In this document: positions 6,310 through 13,721 of the stretch, in pieces | Layout: every line of letters starts with the position of its first letter | How positions within the stretch are numbered: position 1 is the stretch's first letter | Assembly (NCBI GenBank): GCA_024680445.1 | Contig: JAILCJ010000074.1 | Span: forward strand, 1 to 24,620 | DNA length: 24,620 bases | From: Campylobacter sp. | GTDB lineage: Bacteria > Campylobacterota > Campylobacteria > Campylobacterales > Campylobacteraceae | Direction: 5' to 3' | Translations under genes and position numbers: made by a program | The notes under the pieces: generated by a model | The model's input: the letters and a program-made list of their open reading frames with translations, nothing else | Told to the model about the DNA's origin: nothing | Databases searched by the model: none

Positions 6310-7437
6310 TTACTTGTTTTTACTAAAATAAAGCACAAATTCCGTTGTGTTTTTGTCGCTTGTGGCTTTTATGCTAAAACCAAGCTCATCACAAAAGCCT
6401 TTGACTATGCTAAGTCCTACGCCAAAACCGCCGTTTCTTTCGTCAAATCTCTTATAAAGTTCAAAAATATGAGGCAAATTTTCTTTTGCTATGCCAGAGC
6501 CTGTGTTTTTGATACTTAGAAAATTTTTGTTTAAAGTTATAGAAATTTCACCTTTTTCGTTGCAGTATTTTACGGCATTGCTTAGTAAGTTGTCTATGAT
6601 TTTTCTAAGTTTAAATTTTGAGCTAACAAGCAAAACTTCGTCTATATCGGTGTTAAGTGTGATGTCTTTTTGGCTTAAAGCCGTGCTAAAATACTCTATC
6701 CTTTCATCAAGCATTTCATCAAGTAAAATTTCTTCGAGATGTTCGTTTTCTTTTTTGTTAAGTTTTAGTGCGACCAAGTCTTCATACAAATTTGATAGCG
6801 TATTTGCGGCGGTTTTTATGTTGGCTAAGTATTTTGGCGGATCGTTTTTAAAGAGTTCTGCACTCATCAAAATCACGCTTAAAGGCGTGTTTATCTCGTG
6901 CGTTGTATCTCGCAAAAAGCCGTCTAAAAATTCGATTTTTTCATAAAGTGGTCGCAAAGAAAGCTTTATAAGAAAGTAAGCTATGAGTAAAATTCCAAGC
7001 CAAATAGCCGTGCAAGCAAGAAAAATTTTAAATTTTATATCGCTTATCTTTTCTCTTAAATCTGGGCTTTTTACAAGGGCTTTATATTCGTTGCCATGGT
7101 GACGTTTTGAATTTATGCGAAACTCTACTATGACATTTTTGCCGTCAAAAAAATTTGGTGGCAAAGGCTTGCTAACATTAAAATCATTTTTAATGAATTT
7201 TTTGTTTTTTAAGTCAAAAACTGTGGCATTAAAATCCTTAAAATCGTTGGCAACCAATTCGCCATTTTCGATAAATTTCATAAAGATATCTCGCCTTATT
7301 TCACGCATTTCAAAGCCTGTGCGAAAAATAAGATGAGCGACTTCTCTCTCAAAAAAAAGATAGCCAAAAAAACTCAAAAAAGCCGAGCTGGTAAGAAAAT
7401 ATAACAAAAAAATCGGCAAGGCATGGCGTCTAGACAT
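6310..7437 (-). CDS. Membrane sensor histidine kinase
   Basis: A 375-residue kinase. Membrane helices at about residues 7-27 and 138-160 flank a periplasmic domain of about 110 residues (M-R-E-I-R-R-D and basic/acidic stretches, with a H-H-G pair near 113) that I cannot assign to a ligand family. The HisKA domain carries His180 in D-T-T-H-E-I-N-T-P-L. The ATPase domain has N-L-L-S-N-A-V-K-Y, N-T-G-S-G-I and G-G-F-G-V-G-L-S-I-V. The H-E-I-N-T-P-L motif is frequent in Campylobacter kinases such as DccS, CprS and CrdS, but I cannot decide the orthologue. The start overlaps the stop of the response regulator gene by 8 bases, so the two are translationally coupled. It is the last gene of the four-gene minus-strand operon. 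Confidence 0.85.
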   Translation of the reverse strand: MSRRHALPIFLLYFLTSSAFLSFFGYLFFEREVAHLIFRTGFEMREIRRDIFMKFIENGELVANDFKDFNATVFDLKNKKFIKNDFNVSKPLPPNFFDGKNVIVEFRINSKRHHGNEYKALVKSPDLREKISDIKFKIFLACTAIWLGILLIAYFLIKLSLRPLYEKIEFLDGFLRDTTHEINTPLSVILMSAELFKNDPPKYLANIKTAANTLSNLYEDLVALKLNKKENEHLEEILLDEMLDERIEYFSTALSQKDITLNTDIDEVLLVSSKFKLRKIIDNLLSNAVKYCNEKGEISITLNKNFLSIKNTGSGIAKENLPHIFELYKRFDERNGGFGVGLSIVKGFCDELGFSIKATSDKNTTEFVLYFSKNK

Positions 7438-8092
7438 ATTTATAGCCTAATTTTGATTTGCTTATTATATGTTCTTTGCCTAAAATTTTGCGAAGTTCGG
7501 CGATATAAACTCTCAAACTTAGTTCGCTAGGACTTTCATCATACTCCCAAATTTCGTTAAAAATTTCATCACGAGTAACGAATCTATCACGATTTTTAAG
7601 CAAAAGGCTTAAAAGTTTGCTTTGCTTTTTTGAGATATTGCAAATTTGATTATTTTCATAAAGCACGCCTTGGCTTATATCAAATTTGAAATTTGTTGCG
7701 ATATTTTCAAGCCCTTTTTGACTATGAATAAAGGTGCGTTTTAAGATATTATTTACACGAAGTAAAAGCTCTTTAAGCTCAAAAGGCTTTTTTATATAAT
7801 CATCAGCCCCACTTTTAAAGCCTTTATCTATATCGTTTATGCTATTTAAAGAAGTGGTAAAAATGCATGGGGTGTTTCGCCCTGCATCTCGTAAGTCTTT
7901 AAGCAAGGCAAAGCCGTTGCCACCGATGATTTTGACATCAAAGATCCATAAGTCAAAGTTGTTTTCATAAGCCGCGTCCTCCGCTTCGTCATAGCTTTTA
8001 ACACCCTTGATCTCAAAGCCTTCGTTTTGCAAATATGAACTCATCATATCAAGTAACATGGCTTCATCTTCGACTATCAAAATTTTACTCAT
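7430..8092 (-). CDS. OmpR/PhoB-family response regulator
   Basis: 220 residues from the ATG at 8092, chosen because AAAGGA lies just upstream and the receiver domain begins at once with S-K-I-L-I-V-E-D-E. A longer in-frame start adds 25 basic residues unlike any receiver. The receiver domain (1-118) has acidic Glu8/Asp9, phospho-acceptor Asp52 in W-I-F-D-V-K, the T-S pair in F-T-T-S and Lys102 in I-K-K-P-F. The C-terminal winged helix (about 130-220) has the T-R-D-E-I-F and L-R-V-Y-I-A-E-L-R-K-I-L recognition helix. It is coupled to the kinase gene by an 8-base overlap and lies 49 bases after the helical exported protein gene. A TATTAT sequence in that gap may give extra internal transcription. 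Confidence 0.87.
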   Translation of the reverse strand: MSKILIVEDEAMLLDMMSSYLQNEGFEIKGVKSYDEAEDAAYENNFDLWIFDVKIIGGNGFALLKDLRDAGRNTPCIFTTSLNSINDIDKGFKSGADDYIKKPFELKELLLRVNNILKRTFIHSQKGLENIATNFKFDISQGVLYENNQICNISKKQSKLLSLLLKNRDRFVTRDEIFNEIWEYDESPSELSLRVYIAELRKILGKEHIISKSKLGYKYV

Positions 8093-8141
8093 CGGTGTCC
8101 TTTTTTTAAACGATAATATAAAAAAATAGCTTTTAACAGAC

Positions 8142-8531
8142 TTATTTTTGCCCTTTGTTTTCAACAAATTTATGAGCTTTGGTTTTGTTTGCTGTGAAAT
8201 TATGATAATCCACCCTAGGCGGTATAAAACCCAGTCTTCTAGCCTCTTTAACGCTTAGTGAATCTATTTTTTCATCAAGAGTTTTTTTGTACTCTCTCAT
8301 AAATTTTGCTCTGTCTTCGGCATTTAGCTTTGAAAGTTTTTCTTTGACTGCTTTGCTAAATTCATGTCTTAGTTTTCTTGCTTCGCCTTCAAGTTCACCA
8401 GCCTTTTTCTTGTTTTCAAAAGCAAGAGTAGCCAAGGTTTTAGCGTCTGCATTTGCGATGGCTTCGGTATTTACATTGGCTGCAAAAAGTGTGCTAGCAA
8501 CTATGATTGAAGTAAAAAGTATCTTTTTCAT
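8142..8531 (-). CDS. Helical exported (periplasmic) protein in the two-component operon
   Basis: A 129-residue protein with signal peptide (M-K-K-I-L-F-T-S-I-I-V-A-S-T-L-F-A-A, cleavage near residue 18). The mature part is charged and predicted almost all alpha-helix, including K-L-S-K-L-N-A-E-D-R-A-K-F and S-L-S-V-K-E-A-R-R-L-G-F, with a short basic tail. The layout recalls Spy/CpxP/ZraP-type periplasmic adaptors, with their L-T/N-x-E-x-R-A-x pattern, and also the DUF1104 proteins of Helicobacter/Campylobacter; neither assignment is certain. Its ATG overlaps the stop of the upstream His-rich gene (ATGA) with a strong GGGAG ribosome site, and response regulator and kinase genes follow. Inferred role: envelope-stress or metal-linked partner, possibly an inhibitor or target of the kinase. 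Confidence 0.72.
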   Translation of the reverse strand: MKKILFTSIIVASTLFAANVNTEAIANADAKTLATLAFENKKKAGELEGEARKLRHEFSKAVKEKLSKLNAEDRAKFMREYKKTLDEKIDSLSVKEARRLGFIPPRVDYHNFTANKTKAHKFVENKGQK

Positions 8532-8806
8532 CTTTTCTCCCTTGAAAATGTTTTAGGTTTATGTTTGGGTTGGTCAAAATGTCTGTCGTTTCTACCAAAT
8601 TTGCGTCTATCGCCCCAATGGCGGTGCGGACGATGTGGCAAATAAAATGGTCTGTGGTATCTATGCGAAAAATACGGTCTAGGACGCGGATGAAAAGCTC
8701 CATACATACCAAAAAACGGGTCAATGACTATGACAACTCTGCTGTGTCCGTATAGCCCACTAGCAAGCACTAAACTTGCAAGGGCGACTTTGCTTATCTT
8801 AAACAT
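8528..8806 (-). CDS. Small His/Arg/Pro-rich exported protein
   Basis: 92 residues from the ATG at 8806, preferred over one at 8836 because AAGGA sits 6 bases upstream and the signal peptide (M-F-K-I-S-K-V-A-L-A-S-L-V-L-A-S-G-L-Y-G) begins there. The mature part of about 72 residues has 9 His, 13 Arg and many Pro and aromatic residues, e.g. R-P-H-R-H-W and P-F-F-G-M-Y-G-A-F-H-P, and is strongly basic with no Cys. I recognise no family. Such composition suits metal (Ni, Cu, Zn) binding or binding to acidic surface glycan; this is inference. It is the first gene of the operon, overlapping the helical protein gene and driven by the promoter region at 8848-8878. Codon use is ordinary for the region and the ribosome site is good, so it is probably a real gene. 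Confidence 0.7.
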   Translation of the reverse strand: MFKISKVALASLVLASGLYGHSRVVIVIDPFFGMYGAFHPRPRPYFSHRYHRPFYLPHRPHRHWGDRRKFGRNDRHFDQPKHKPKTFSREKR

Positions 8807-8847
8807 AGACCATCCTTTGTAAAAGATGCTTGGCATTGTAGAAAAAA

Positions 8848-8878
8848 TTTATAAAGTAAATGTTAAGGCTTTTGTAAA
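8848..8878 (-). promoter_or_regulatory. Candidate promoter and direct-repeat operator of the His-rich/two-component operon
   Basis: On the minus strand TATAAA (8853-8848) can act as -10, 41 bases before the start of the His-rich gene. Upstream lie TTTACA (8878-8873), six bases, TTAACA (8866-8861), then TTTAC (8860-8856), which cover the expected -35. Spaced direct repeats over the -35 are how OmpR-type regulators bind; from memory, the C. jejuni DccR box (TTCAC-N6-TTCAC) has a similar form. Autoregulation is inferred. Confidence 0.35.
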
Positions 8879-8888
8879 TTTAAAAGTT

Positions 8889-8900
8889 ATCAAATTTGAT
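8889..8900. repeat. 12-bp palindrome ATCAAATTTGAT, copy 4
   Basis: An exact copy, extended to a 14-bp palindrome TATCAAATTTGATA. It lies between the terminator of the c-di-GMP gene and the promoter of the His-rich operon. Confidence 0.7.
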
Positions 8901-8912
8901 AGAAAAAGATTT

Positions 8913-8938
8913 AAAATAGCCCAAATTTAGGCTATTTT
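8913..8938 (-). terminator. Terminator overlapping the stop of the GGDEF/EAL gene
   Basis: AAAATAGCC (8913-8921) pairs perfectly with GGCTATTTT (8930-8938) around an 8-base loop. The stop codon of the minus-strand gene lies in the loop. On the minus strand the stem ends in TTTT and is followed by AAATCTTTTTC. A closely similar hairpin is found at 24336-24363. Confidence 0.6.
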
Positions 8939-10834
8939 ATTCATAGGCTGACCTAAATAATATCCTTGGAACTCATCAACTCCAAGTTTTTTGCAAATTT
9001 CAAAAACATCACGAGAGTGTACATATTCAGCTATGGTTTTCATGCCAAGATCCCTTGCGAAACTGACAATGGCACGAGCGATAAGATAAGAATCGTTATC
9101 CGTGTCTATATTTTTTGTGATAGCACCGTCTATCTTTATAAAATCCGGTTTTAACTTCAAAATATATGAAAAATTCGAATAACCCGAGCCAAAGTCGTCT
9201 ATGGCAACTTTTACGCCCATTTTTTTAGCTTTTTCGATGAAATTTTCTATCCTATCGATATTTTCAGTGCTTTCGTTTTCTATTATTTCAAAGATCAAAC
9301 GATCGGCAATATCGTATTTATTTAGTATATTATCTATATGCAAACTCACATCGCCATCTACCATATCCCTAGCGCTTATATTTATGCTAAGTATGAGATT
9401 TTTATCCATGTTGAGCTGTTCTGCCGCCTTTGTGATAACCATTTTTTGAAGTTCAGCATATCTTTTTATACGTTTAGCGACATCTAAAAATGCGTGTGGA
9501 GAAACGATCTCATCGCTATCTACTATGCGAATTAAACATTCGTATTTGTTTGCTTTGCCGTCTTTACCGCATATTGGTTGATAAAAAAGCGTAATCTTGT
9601 TATTTAAAATAGCATTTCTAATGAAGCTTGAATATTCGATTTGATTTTTATACTCTTCATTTTTATTTAGCCCCTTGTAAAAACATACATAATCTTTGCT
9701 TTGAAGTTTTGCGGTTTTTAGGGCTGTCATGGCTTTTATAAGGATATTTTCTTTTTCCAAAGCTATGCCTATGGTATTATGAACTTCAACATCAACCGGT
9801 TCTTTTGAGGCGTTTCTAACGCTTATCATCCTGCCTTTAAAATGGCTTAAAAGTTCATCTGCCAAATCCTCGTATCTGTCTATGAAATAATCGCCATTTT
9901 CAAGCAAGGCAAATCTATCTGCTTGAAGTATATAAGCTCTCATATTTTCTTGTTTTGCAAAATCTCTTATGGTGTTACCCATGTAAATTAATATATTATC
10001 GCAAATTTCTTTACCATAATAATCATTCATTTTATTAAATTCGTCTATGTCTATGATAATAAGTTTTGGCATGGTGTAAGTTTCTATATCACGGATAAGT
10101 GCCATTTTGTTATTAAGTCCGGTAAGCGGTTCGATGTATAATTTAGAGCGTAAATTTTTGACTTCGTTTTTGTATTTTAGGCGAGATTTGTTATAGCCTT
10201 GTTTGATTTTAATATATCTCATGACAAACCAAAGCATCAAGATCACATAAATGGTTGCACCGAAAATACTAGCTATTACGGTTAAGACCAAATTTTGAAC
10301 TACCCAGTCTTTAAAATCTATGTCTGATGTATCCTTCATGCTTTGAGCGACGAGGTATTTATAGCCGATTATATAGTCTTCTGGACCTTTATCAAAAGCA
10401 CAGATATAAACCCTATCTGATGGGGCTATTTTTTTGTATAAAAATACTCCGTCAGCAAAACTATGCTGTCTAAATCCAAGTCCGCACTCTTTGTCTATAA
10501 ATTCATCACCCTTTTTATAGGCAACATCATTTGTGGTATCTACACGATAAACGCCGTTAAATTCGCGTTTTAGGATATAAGAGCGATTTGAAATTTGTTG
10601 ATTGATATAATTAATTTTTTCTTTGCTATTTACAAAATCAACTTTTTTTGCATTGTTCATATAAGTTTCAAGGATAATTTTTGCGGTTTTTTCGTAGTCT
10701 ATACTTCCTTCGGCAGTAACTTTTTGATATTTGAAATAATAAACCGCAAAGTCGATAAAAGAGATAGTTATAATCGCAGCGGCAATAACAATTAACACGC
10801 TACGAAGTTTTTCTGATTTTATCTTGTCGCCCAT
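8927..10834 (-). CDS. Membrane c-di-GMP phosphodiesterase with degenerate GGDEF and EAL domains
   Basis: 635 residues. Membrane helices at about 11-31 and 187-207 enclose a 150-residue periplasmic Cache-like sensor (with C-G-L-G-F and Y-I-C-A-F-D cysteines that could pair). The GGDEF domain (about 230-385) keeps L-T-G-L-N-N and I-D-I-D-E-F but has Q-A-D-R-F where the catalytic G-G-D/E-E-F should be, so it is probably not a cyclase. The EAL domain (about 400-635) has E-C-L for E-A-L, then S-I-N-I-S, F-E-I-I-E, I-D-D-F-G-S-G-Y, F-I-K-I-D and F-Q-G-Y-Y-L-G-Q-P; the metal ligands and catalytic Lys look present, so c-di-GMP hydrolysis is likely. Its own extended -10 lies in the end of mutS2, and a hairpin terminator overlaps its stop. 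Confidence 0.87.
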   Translation of the reverse strand: MGDKIKSEKLRSVLIVIAAAIITISFIDFAVYYFKYQKVTAEGSIDYEKTAKIILETYMNNAKKVDFVNSKEKINYINQQISNRSYILKREFNGVYRVDTTNDVAYKKGDEFIDKECGLGFRQHSFADGVFLYKKIAPSDRVYICAFDKGPEDYIIGYKYLVAQSMKDTSDIDFKDWVVQNLVLTVIASIFGATIYVILMLWFVMRYIKIKQGYNKSRLKYKNEVKNLRSKLYIEPLTGLNNKMALIRDIETYTMPKLIIIDIDEFNKMNDYYGKEICDNILIYMGNTIRDFAKQENMRAYILQADRFALLENGDYFIDRYEDLADELLSHFKGRMISVRNASKEPVDVEVHNTIGIALEKENILIKAMTALKTAKLQSKDYVCFYKGLNKNEEYKNQIEYSSFIRNAILNNKITLFYQPICGKDGKANKYECLIRIVDSDEIVSPHAFLDVAKRIKRYAELQKMVITKAAEQLNMDKNLILSINISARDMVDGDVSLHIDNILNKYDIADRLIFEIIENESTENIDRIENFIEKAKKMGVKVAIDDFGSGYSNFSYILKLKPDFIKIDGAITKNIDTDNDSYLIARAIVSFARDLGMKTIAEYVHSRDVFEICKKLGVDEFQGYYLGQPMNKIA

Positions 10835-10857
10835 ACCCTGCCTTATTTTTTTCGCGT

Positions 10858-10866
10858 ATTATAGCA
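10858..10866 (-). promoter_or_regulatory. Extended -10 promoter (TGCTATAAT) of the GGDEF/EAL gene
   Basis: The minus strand reads TGCTATAAT in the 37-base gap after mutS2, 24 bases before the ATG. It is a perfect extended -10. A ribosome site of AAGG type follows. Confidence 0.65.
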
Positions 10867-10871
10867 TATTT

Positions 10872-13079
10872 TTAAAATCGCATAATTTTAGCACCAAAGC
10901 CACCTTCGTTTGGTGGAGCATCGAAAAATTCCTTCACACTTGGGTGAGATTTTAGAAAATTTTTCACCGCATAAGATAATTTGCCCGTGCCTATGCCATG
11001 ATAAACCTTGACCTCATCAAAGCCCATAACTAAGCTATCGGATATAAATTTGTCAAGTTTTTCTATGGCTTCATCGGCCCTAAGTCCGTGCAAATCAAGC
11101 ACAACATTTGCTGATTTTGGTTTATCAACACTTATTTTTACATCATTTTTGCTTTTAAGCACTACCGCTTTGCCATTTTTGCGAAGTTGAGAAAGAGGTA
11201 AACGAAGTTTTATGCCCTCGCTTTGTATGATAGCATCGTTTTTGGCTATGCTTAAAACAACGCCTTTGATGTTGCCGTATTTGACATTATCGCCGATTTT
11301 AAGTTCTTGTGCTTCATCGGCTTTTGGCAAAGTTATAGCTTTTTTTGCCTCGTTTGCACGATTTATGGCACGTTGTTTTTCTTTAACATCACTCAAATTT
11401 ACAGCTTTTTTTGCTTCGTTTATGGCTTTATAATACTGGTTTTCAAGCCCTAAAATCGTCTTGTCTAAACGTTCTTTATCCGCTTGTTTTTGGAATTTTA
11501 AATCATCTAAAAGCTTGTTTAGTTTTTGCTCTTTTTTTTGCGTTTTGGCTAATTTATCGTTTAGCTGACTTTGCAAATTTAGTGTTTTTGTGAGAATTTC
11601 ATTTAAATTTTCTTTATCCTCGCCATAAATTTGTTTTGCACGAGAAACCAAATTTACAGGAATTCCGTAACGTTGTGCGGTTTCAAAGGCATAAGATTTG
11701 CCGATAGTTCCGCCTAAAAATTCAAATTTAGGACGCTGGGCTACTTCATCATAAAGTGCGGCAACTAGCTCGACTTCGCTATTTTTTGATAAAAGCATTG
11801 CGAGTCGTTTGTGGTGGGTGGTGATAAGCAATTTTATATCTTGGGTGATTAATTTTTCTATAATGACACCATAAAGACTAGCTGCTTCTTCAAAGTCAGT
11901 TCCGAGTTCTATTTCATCAACGCCGATTAAAAGGGATTTTTTGTTAAAAATTTTAGAAAAATGCACCATCCTACCGGCGAAGGTAGAAATGTCATTTTTT
12001 ACGCTTTGCGGATCTTCGATAATGGCGTCAAATTCGCGAAAAGTGCCTATCTTTGAACCATTGGCATTTATGCTAAGTGGCAAAAGGTATTTGGATAAAA
12101 AAGCGGCTGTGATTATGGATTTTAAAAGCATTGATTTTCCGCCAGCATTTACACCGGTTATCAAAAGCACCTTTTTAGTAAAATTTACGCTTATACGTTT
12201 AGGATTTTTAAGTGCTGGATGAGCAAAATCTTTTAAAATAATCTCGCTTGAATTATCGCTAAGCACGAAATTTAAATCCATGCTTTTTGCCATGAAAACC
12301 CTTGCAGCATAGGCATCAAAGATATCAAAACTTTTATTTATAAATTTTAAAAATCCTAAGTTTTTATTCATCATCGCACTAAAAATTTTGCAGTGTTCGT
12401 AGATGACTTGCTCTTTTTTATCGAGCAATTCGCTTTGTTCTTTTTGCAATTTTTCTATCGCACTTGGAGTTACATAAAAATAGCCACTTGCCGAGCGAGA
12501 AAGCACAACGCCTTTAAGCACATGGTTAAATCCTCCACGCACCAGCAAGGCTTCTTGTGAGTTTATAAAGTGAATTTGTGTATCTACAAGGTAAGGGGCG
12601 AGATTTTTGGAGTAAATTATACGTCTTAGTTCGCTGTCGATTTGTTGCTTTTTATAAATTTGAGCTTGTTTGATTTGAGCAAATCTTTCATCAACTTCAT
12701 CTTTAAATTCGCCGTTTTTATCGAAAGAATTTGCAAGTTTTTGCATGTTTTCATCTATTATGATTTTGCCAACCCACTCGCCAAGTCGGTTTTGAAAATT
12801 TAAATTTTTTAGATACAAAAAATATGAAATAATCTTAGCAAATTCGTTTATTTCGCTGATATGCAAAACGGCTAGTTTTGAAAGTCGTATTAAGGCGTCA
12901 TCGAGATTTTGACTTTTTTGCGGGGCATTAAAGTCGTATTTGCTAAGTTCGTTAATATTTTCAAAGTGAATTTTGCTATCGCCTTGCATAAAAAGCTCTT
13001 TTTTGCGAGACAAAAAACTTTCAAATTTGTCGATGTATTCGAGCAAATCAAGCTTTTTTATGATGTCGGCGTTATTCAT
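10872..13079 (-). CDS. mutS2: MutS2 recombination-suppressing DNA repair ATPase
   Basis: 735 residues, normal for epsilonproteobacterial MutS2. The N-terminal half is the helical core/clamp region of MutS proteins without the mismatch-recognition domain. Walker A is G-V-N-A-G-G-K-S near residues 308-315, Walker B is L-L-I-G-V-D-E near 382-389, with the S-T-F-A-G-R-M signature and T-T-H-H-K-R-L before and after. A coiled-coil stretch (about 490-600) leads to a KOW-like G-D-N-V-K-Y-G-N segment and the C-terminal Smr domain (about 655-735: D-L-H-G-L-R-A, H-G-I-G-T-G-K-L, G-G-F-G). In Helicobacter, MutS2 limits recombination and helps repair oxidative damage. The start lies 8 bases inside the upstream gene, which couples it to the murC chain. 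C. jejuni has the same murC-hypothetical-mutS2 order. Confidence 0.95.
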   Translation of the reverse strand: MNNADIIKKLDLLEYIDKFESFLSRKKELFMQGDSKIHFENINELSKYDFNAPQKSQNLDDALIRLSKLAVLHISEINEFAKIISYFLYLKNLNFQNRLGEWVGKIIIDENMQKLANSFDKNGEFKDEVDERFAQIKQAQIYKKQQIDSELRRIIYSKNLAPYLVDTQIHFINSQEALLVRGGFNHVLKGVVLSRSASGYFYVTPSAIEKLQKEQSELLDKKEQVIYEHCKIFSAMMNKNLGFLKFINKSFDIFDAYAARVFMAKSMDLNFVLSDNSSEIILKDFAHPALKNPKRISVNFTKKVLLITGVNAGGKSMLLKSIITAAFLSKYLLPLSINANGSKIGTFREFDAIIEDPQSVKNDISTFAGRMVHFSKIFNKKSLLIGVDEIELGTDFEEAASLYGVIIEKLITQDIKLLITTHHKRLAMLLSKNSEVELVAALYDEVAQRPKFEFLGGTIGKSYAFETAQRYGIPVNLVSRAKQIYGEDKENLNEILTKTLNLQSQLNDKLAKTQKKEQKLNKLLDDLKFQKQADKERLDKTILGLENQYYKAINEAKKAVNLSDVKEKQRAINRANEAKKAITLPKADEAQELKIGDNVKYGNIKGVVLSIAKNDAIIQSEGIKLRLPLSQLRKNGKAVVLKSKNDVKISVDKPKSANVVLDLHGLRADEAIEKLDKFISDSLVMGFDEVKVYHGIGTGKLSYAVKNFLKSHPSVKEFFDAPPNEGGFGAKIMRF

Positions 13080-13422
13080 ATTTTTTGCACTCGCTTATAG
13101 GCAAAATCAAGCCATTTAACTCTTTAAATTCTCTTTTTGGCATAAAACAGCCAGTGCCAAATTCATAATTAAATTTTTCTTGCGAAACATTGATATCACG
13201 GCAAAGTATGATCTTGCCTTGATTGAAATTTTGCAAAATTTCACGGCTGTTTGCACTTTTGCCACTTTGAACGCTTTCAAAGATATAAGCAAAAAGCAAA
13301 ATGCCAAGCAAAACCAAGGTCAAAATCGTCTTAAATTTTTTACTTAGTTTTTCATCTTTTATCGCCCAAATAGCCGTAAAAAGCACGGCTATACCTAACA
13401 AAACCATAAGATTTTTTATCAT
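13072..13422 (-). CDS. Small membrane protein between murC and mutS2
   Basis: 116 residues with two membrane helices (about 5-22 and 32-50) and a soluble tail of about 65 residues carrying three Cys: I-L-C-R-D-I, G-T-G-C-F-M and S-E-C-K near the end. If the tail is periplasmic the Cys could form a disulfide. No family is recognised; the position matches the integral membrane protein between mutS2 and murC in C. jejuni (Cj1053c), which suggests conservation. It overlaps the preceding gene by ATGA and the mutS2 start by 8 bases, so expression is coupled. Function unknown. Confidence 0.75.
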   Translation of the reverse strand: MIKNLMVLLGIAVLFTAIWAIKDEKLSKKFKTILTLVLLGILLFAYIFESVQSGKSANSREILQNFNQGKIILCRDINVSQEKFNYEFGTGCFMPKREFKELNGLILPISECKKYE

Positions 13423-13721
13423 TGTTTGCTCCCAAATTTTGTTAATAATTCACTATAAAGTTTGGGCATTTTTTGCATTTTTTCTATCAAATTTGTTTTA
13501 TTTTCTTCACTTAAATTTTGAAAATCTATCAAATTTGAAATCACCATATAAACGCCATTTTTTATAAGAGTTGCCACCTGAGTGTCATTTAAATTTTGAC
13601 ATCTTGCAAGGGCAATGTTGATATCTTTTTTATTTAAAGCCAAAAGTTTGTCTATCTCGGCAGTTTCGAGTTTATCGTCTTTTATGTGAGTCAAAATTTC
13701 ATTTTCGTTAAACTCACTCAC
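13419..13721 (-). CDS. Conserved hypothetical helical protein downstream of murC
   Basis: 100 residues, soluble, no signal peptide or membrane helix, and mostly helical by eye (D-K-L-E-T-A-E-I-D-K-L-L-A-L-N-K-K-D-I-N, then N-L-S-E-E-N-K-T-N-L-I-E-K). It contains no Cys other than one in A-R-C-Q-N and no motif I know. It overlaps murC at its 5' end and the membrane protein gene at its 3' end by four bases each (ATGA), so it is a true part of the chain. The function is unknown. The protein ends L-L-T-K-F-G-S-K-Q. Confidence 0.7.
   Translation of the reverse strand: MSEFNENEILTHIKDDKLETAEIDKLLALNKKDINIALARCQNLNDTQVATLIKNGVYMVISNLIDFQNLSEENKTNLIEKMQKMPKLYSELLTKFGSKQ

Noticed and set aside
6491..6946. 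Plus-strand 151-codon reading frame
   Set aside because: It is antisense to the histidine kinase, which has all family motifs; the translation is Ser/Leu/Phe-rich without a domain.
8093..8167. Longer N-terminus for the response regulator
   Set aside because: The added 25 residues are basic and unlike receiver domains, and the ATG at 8092 has a well-spaced AAAGGA.
8287..8556. Plus-strand 89-codon reading frame
   Set aside because: It lies entirely antisense to the exported helical and His-rich genes, has no ribosome site and low-complexity Ser/Phe/Ala-rich translation typical of an antisense shadow.
8807..8836. Longer N-terminus for the His-rich protein
   Set aside because: The ATG at 8806 has AAGGA upstream and begins a standard signal peptide, which the longer form would bury.
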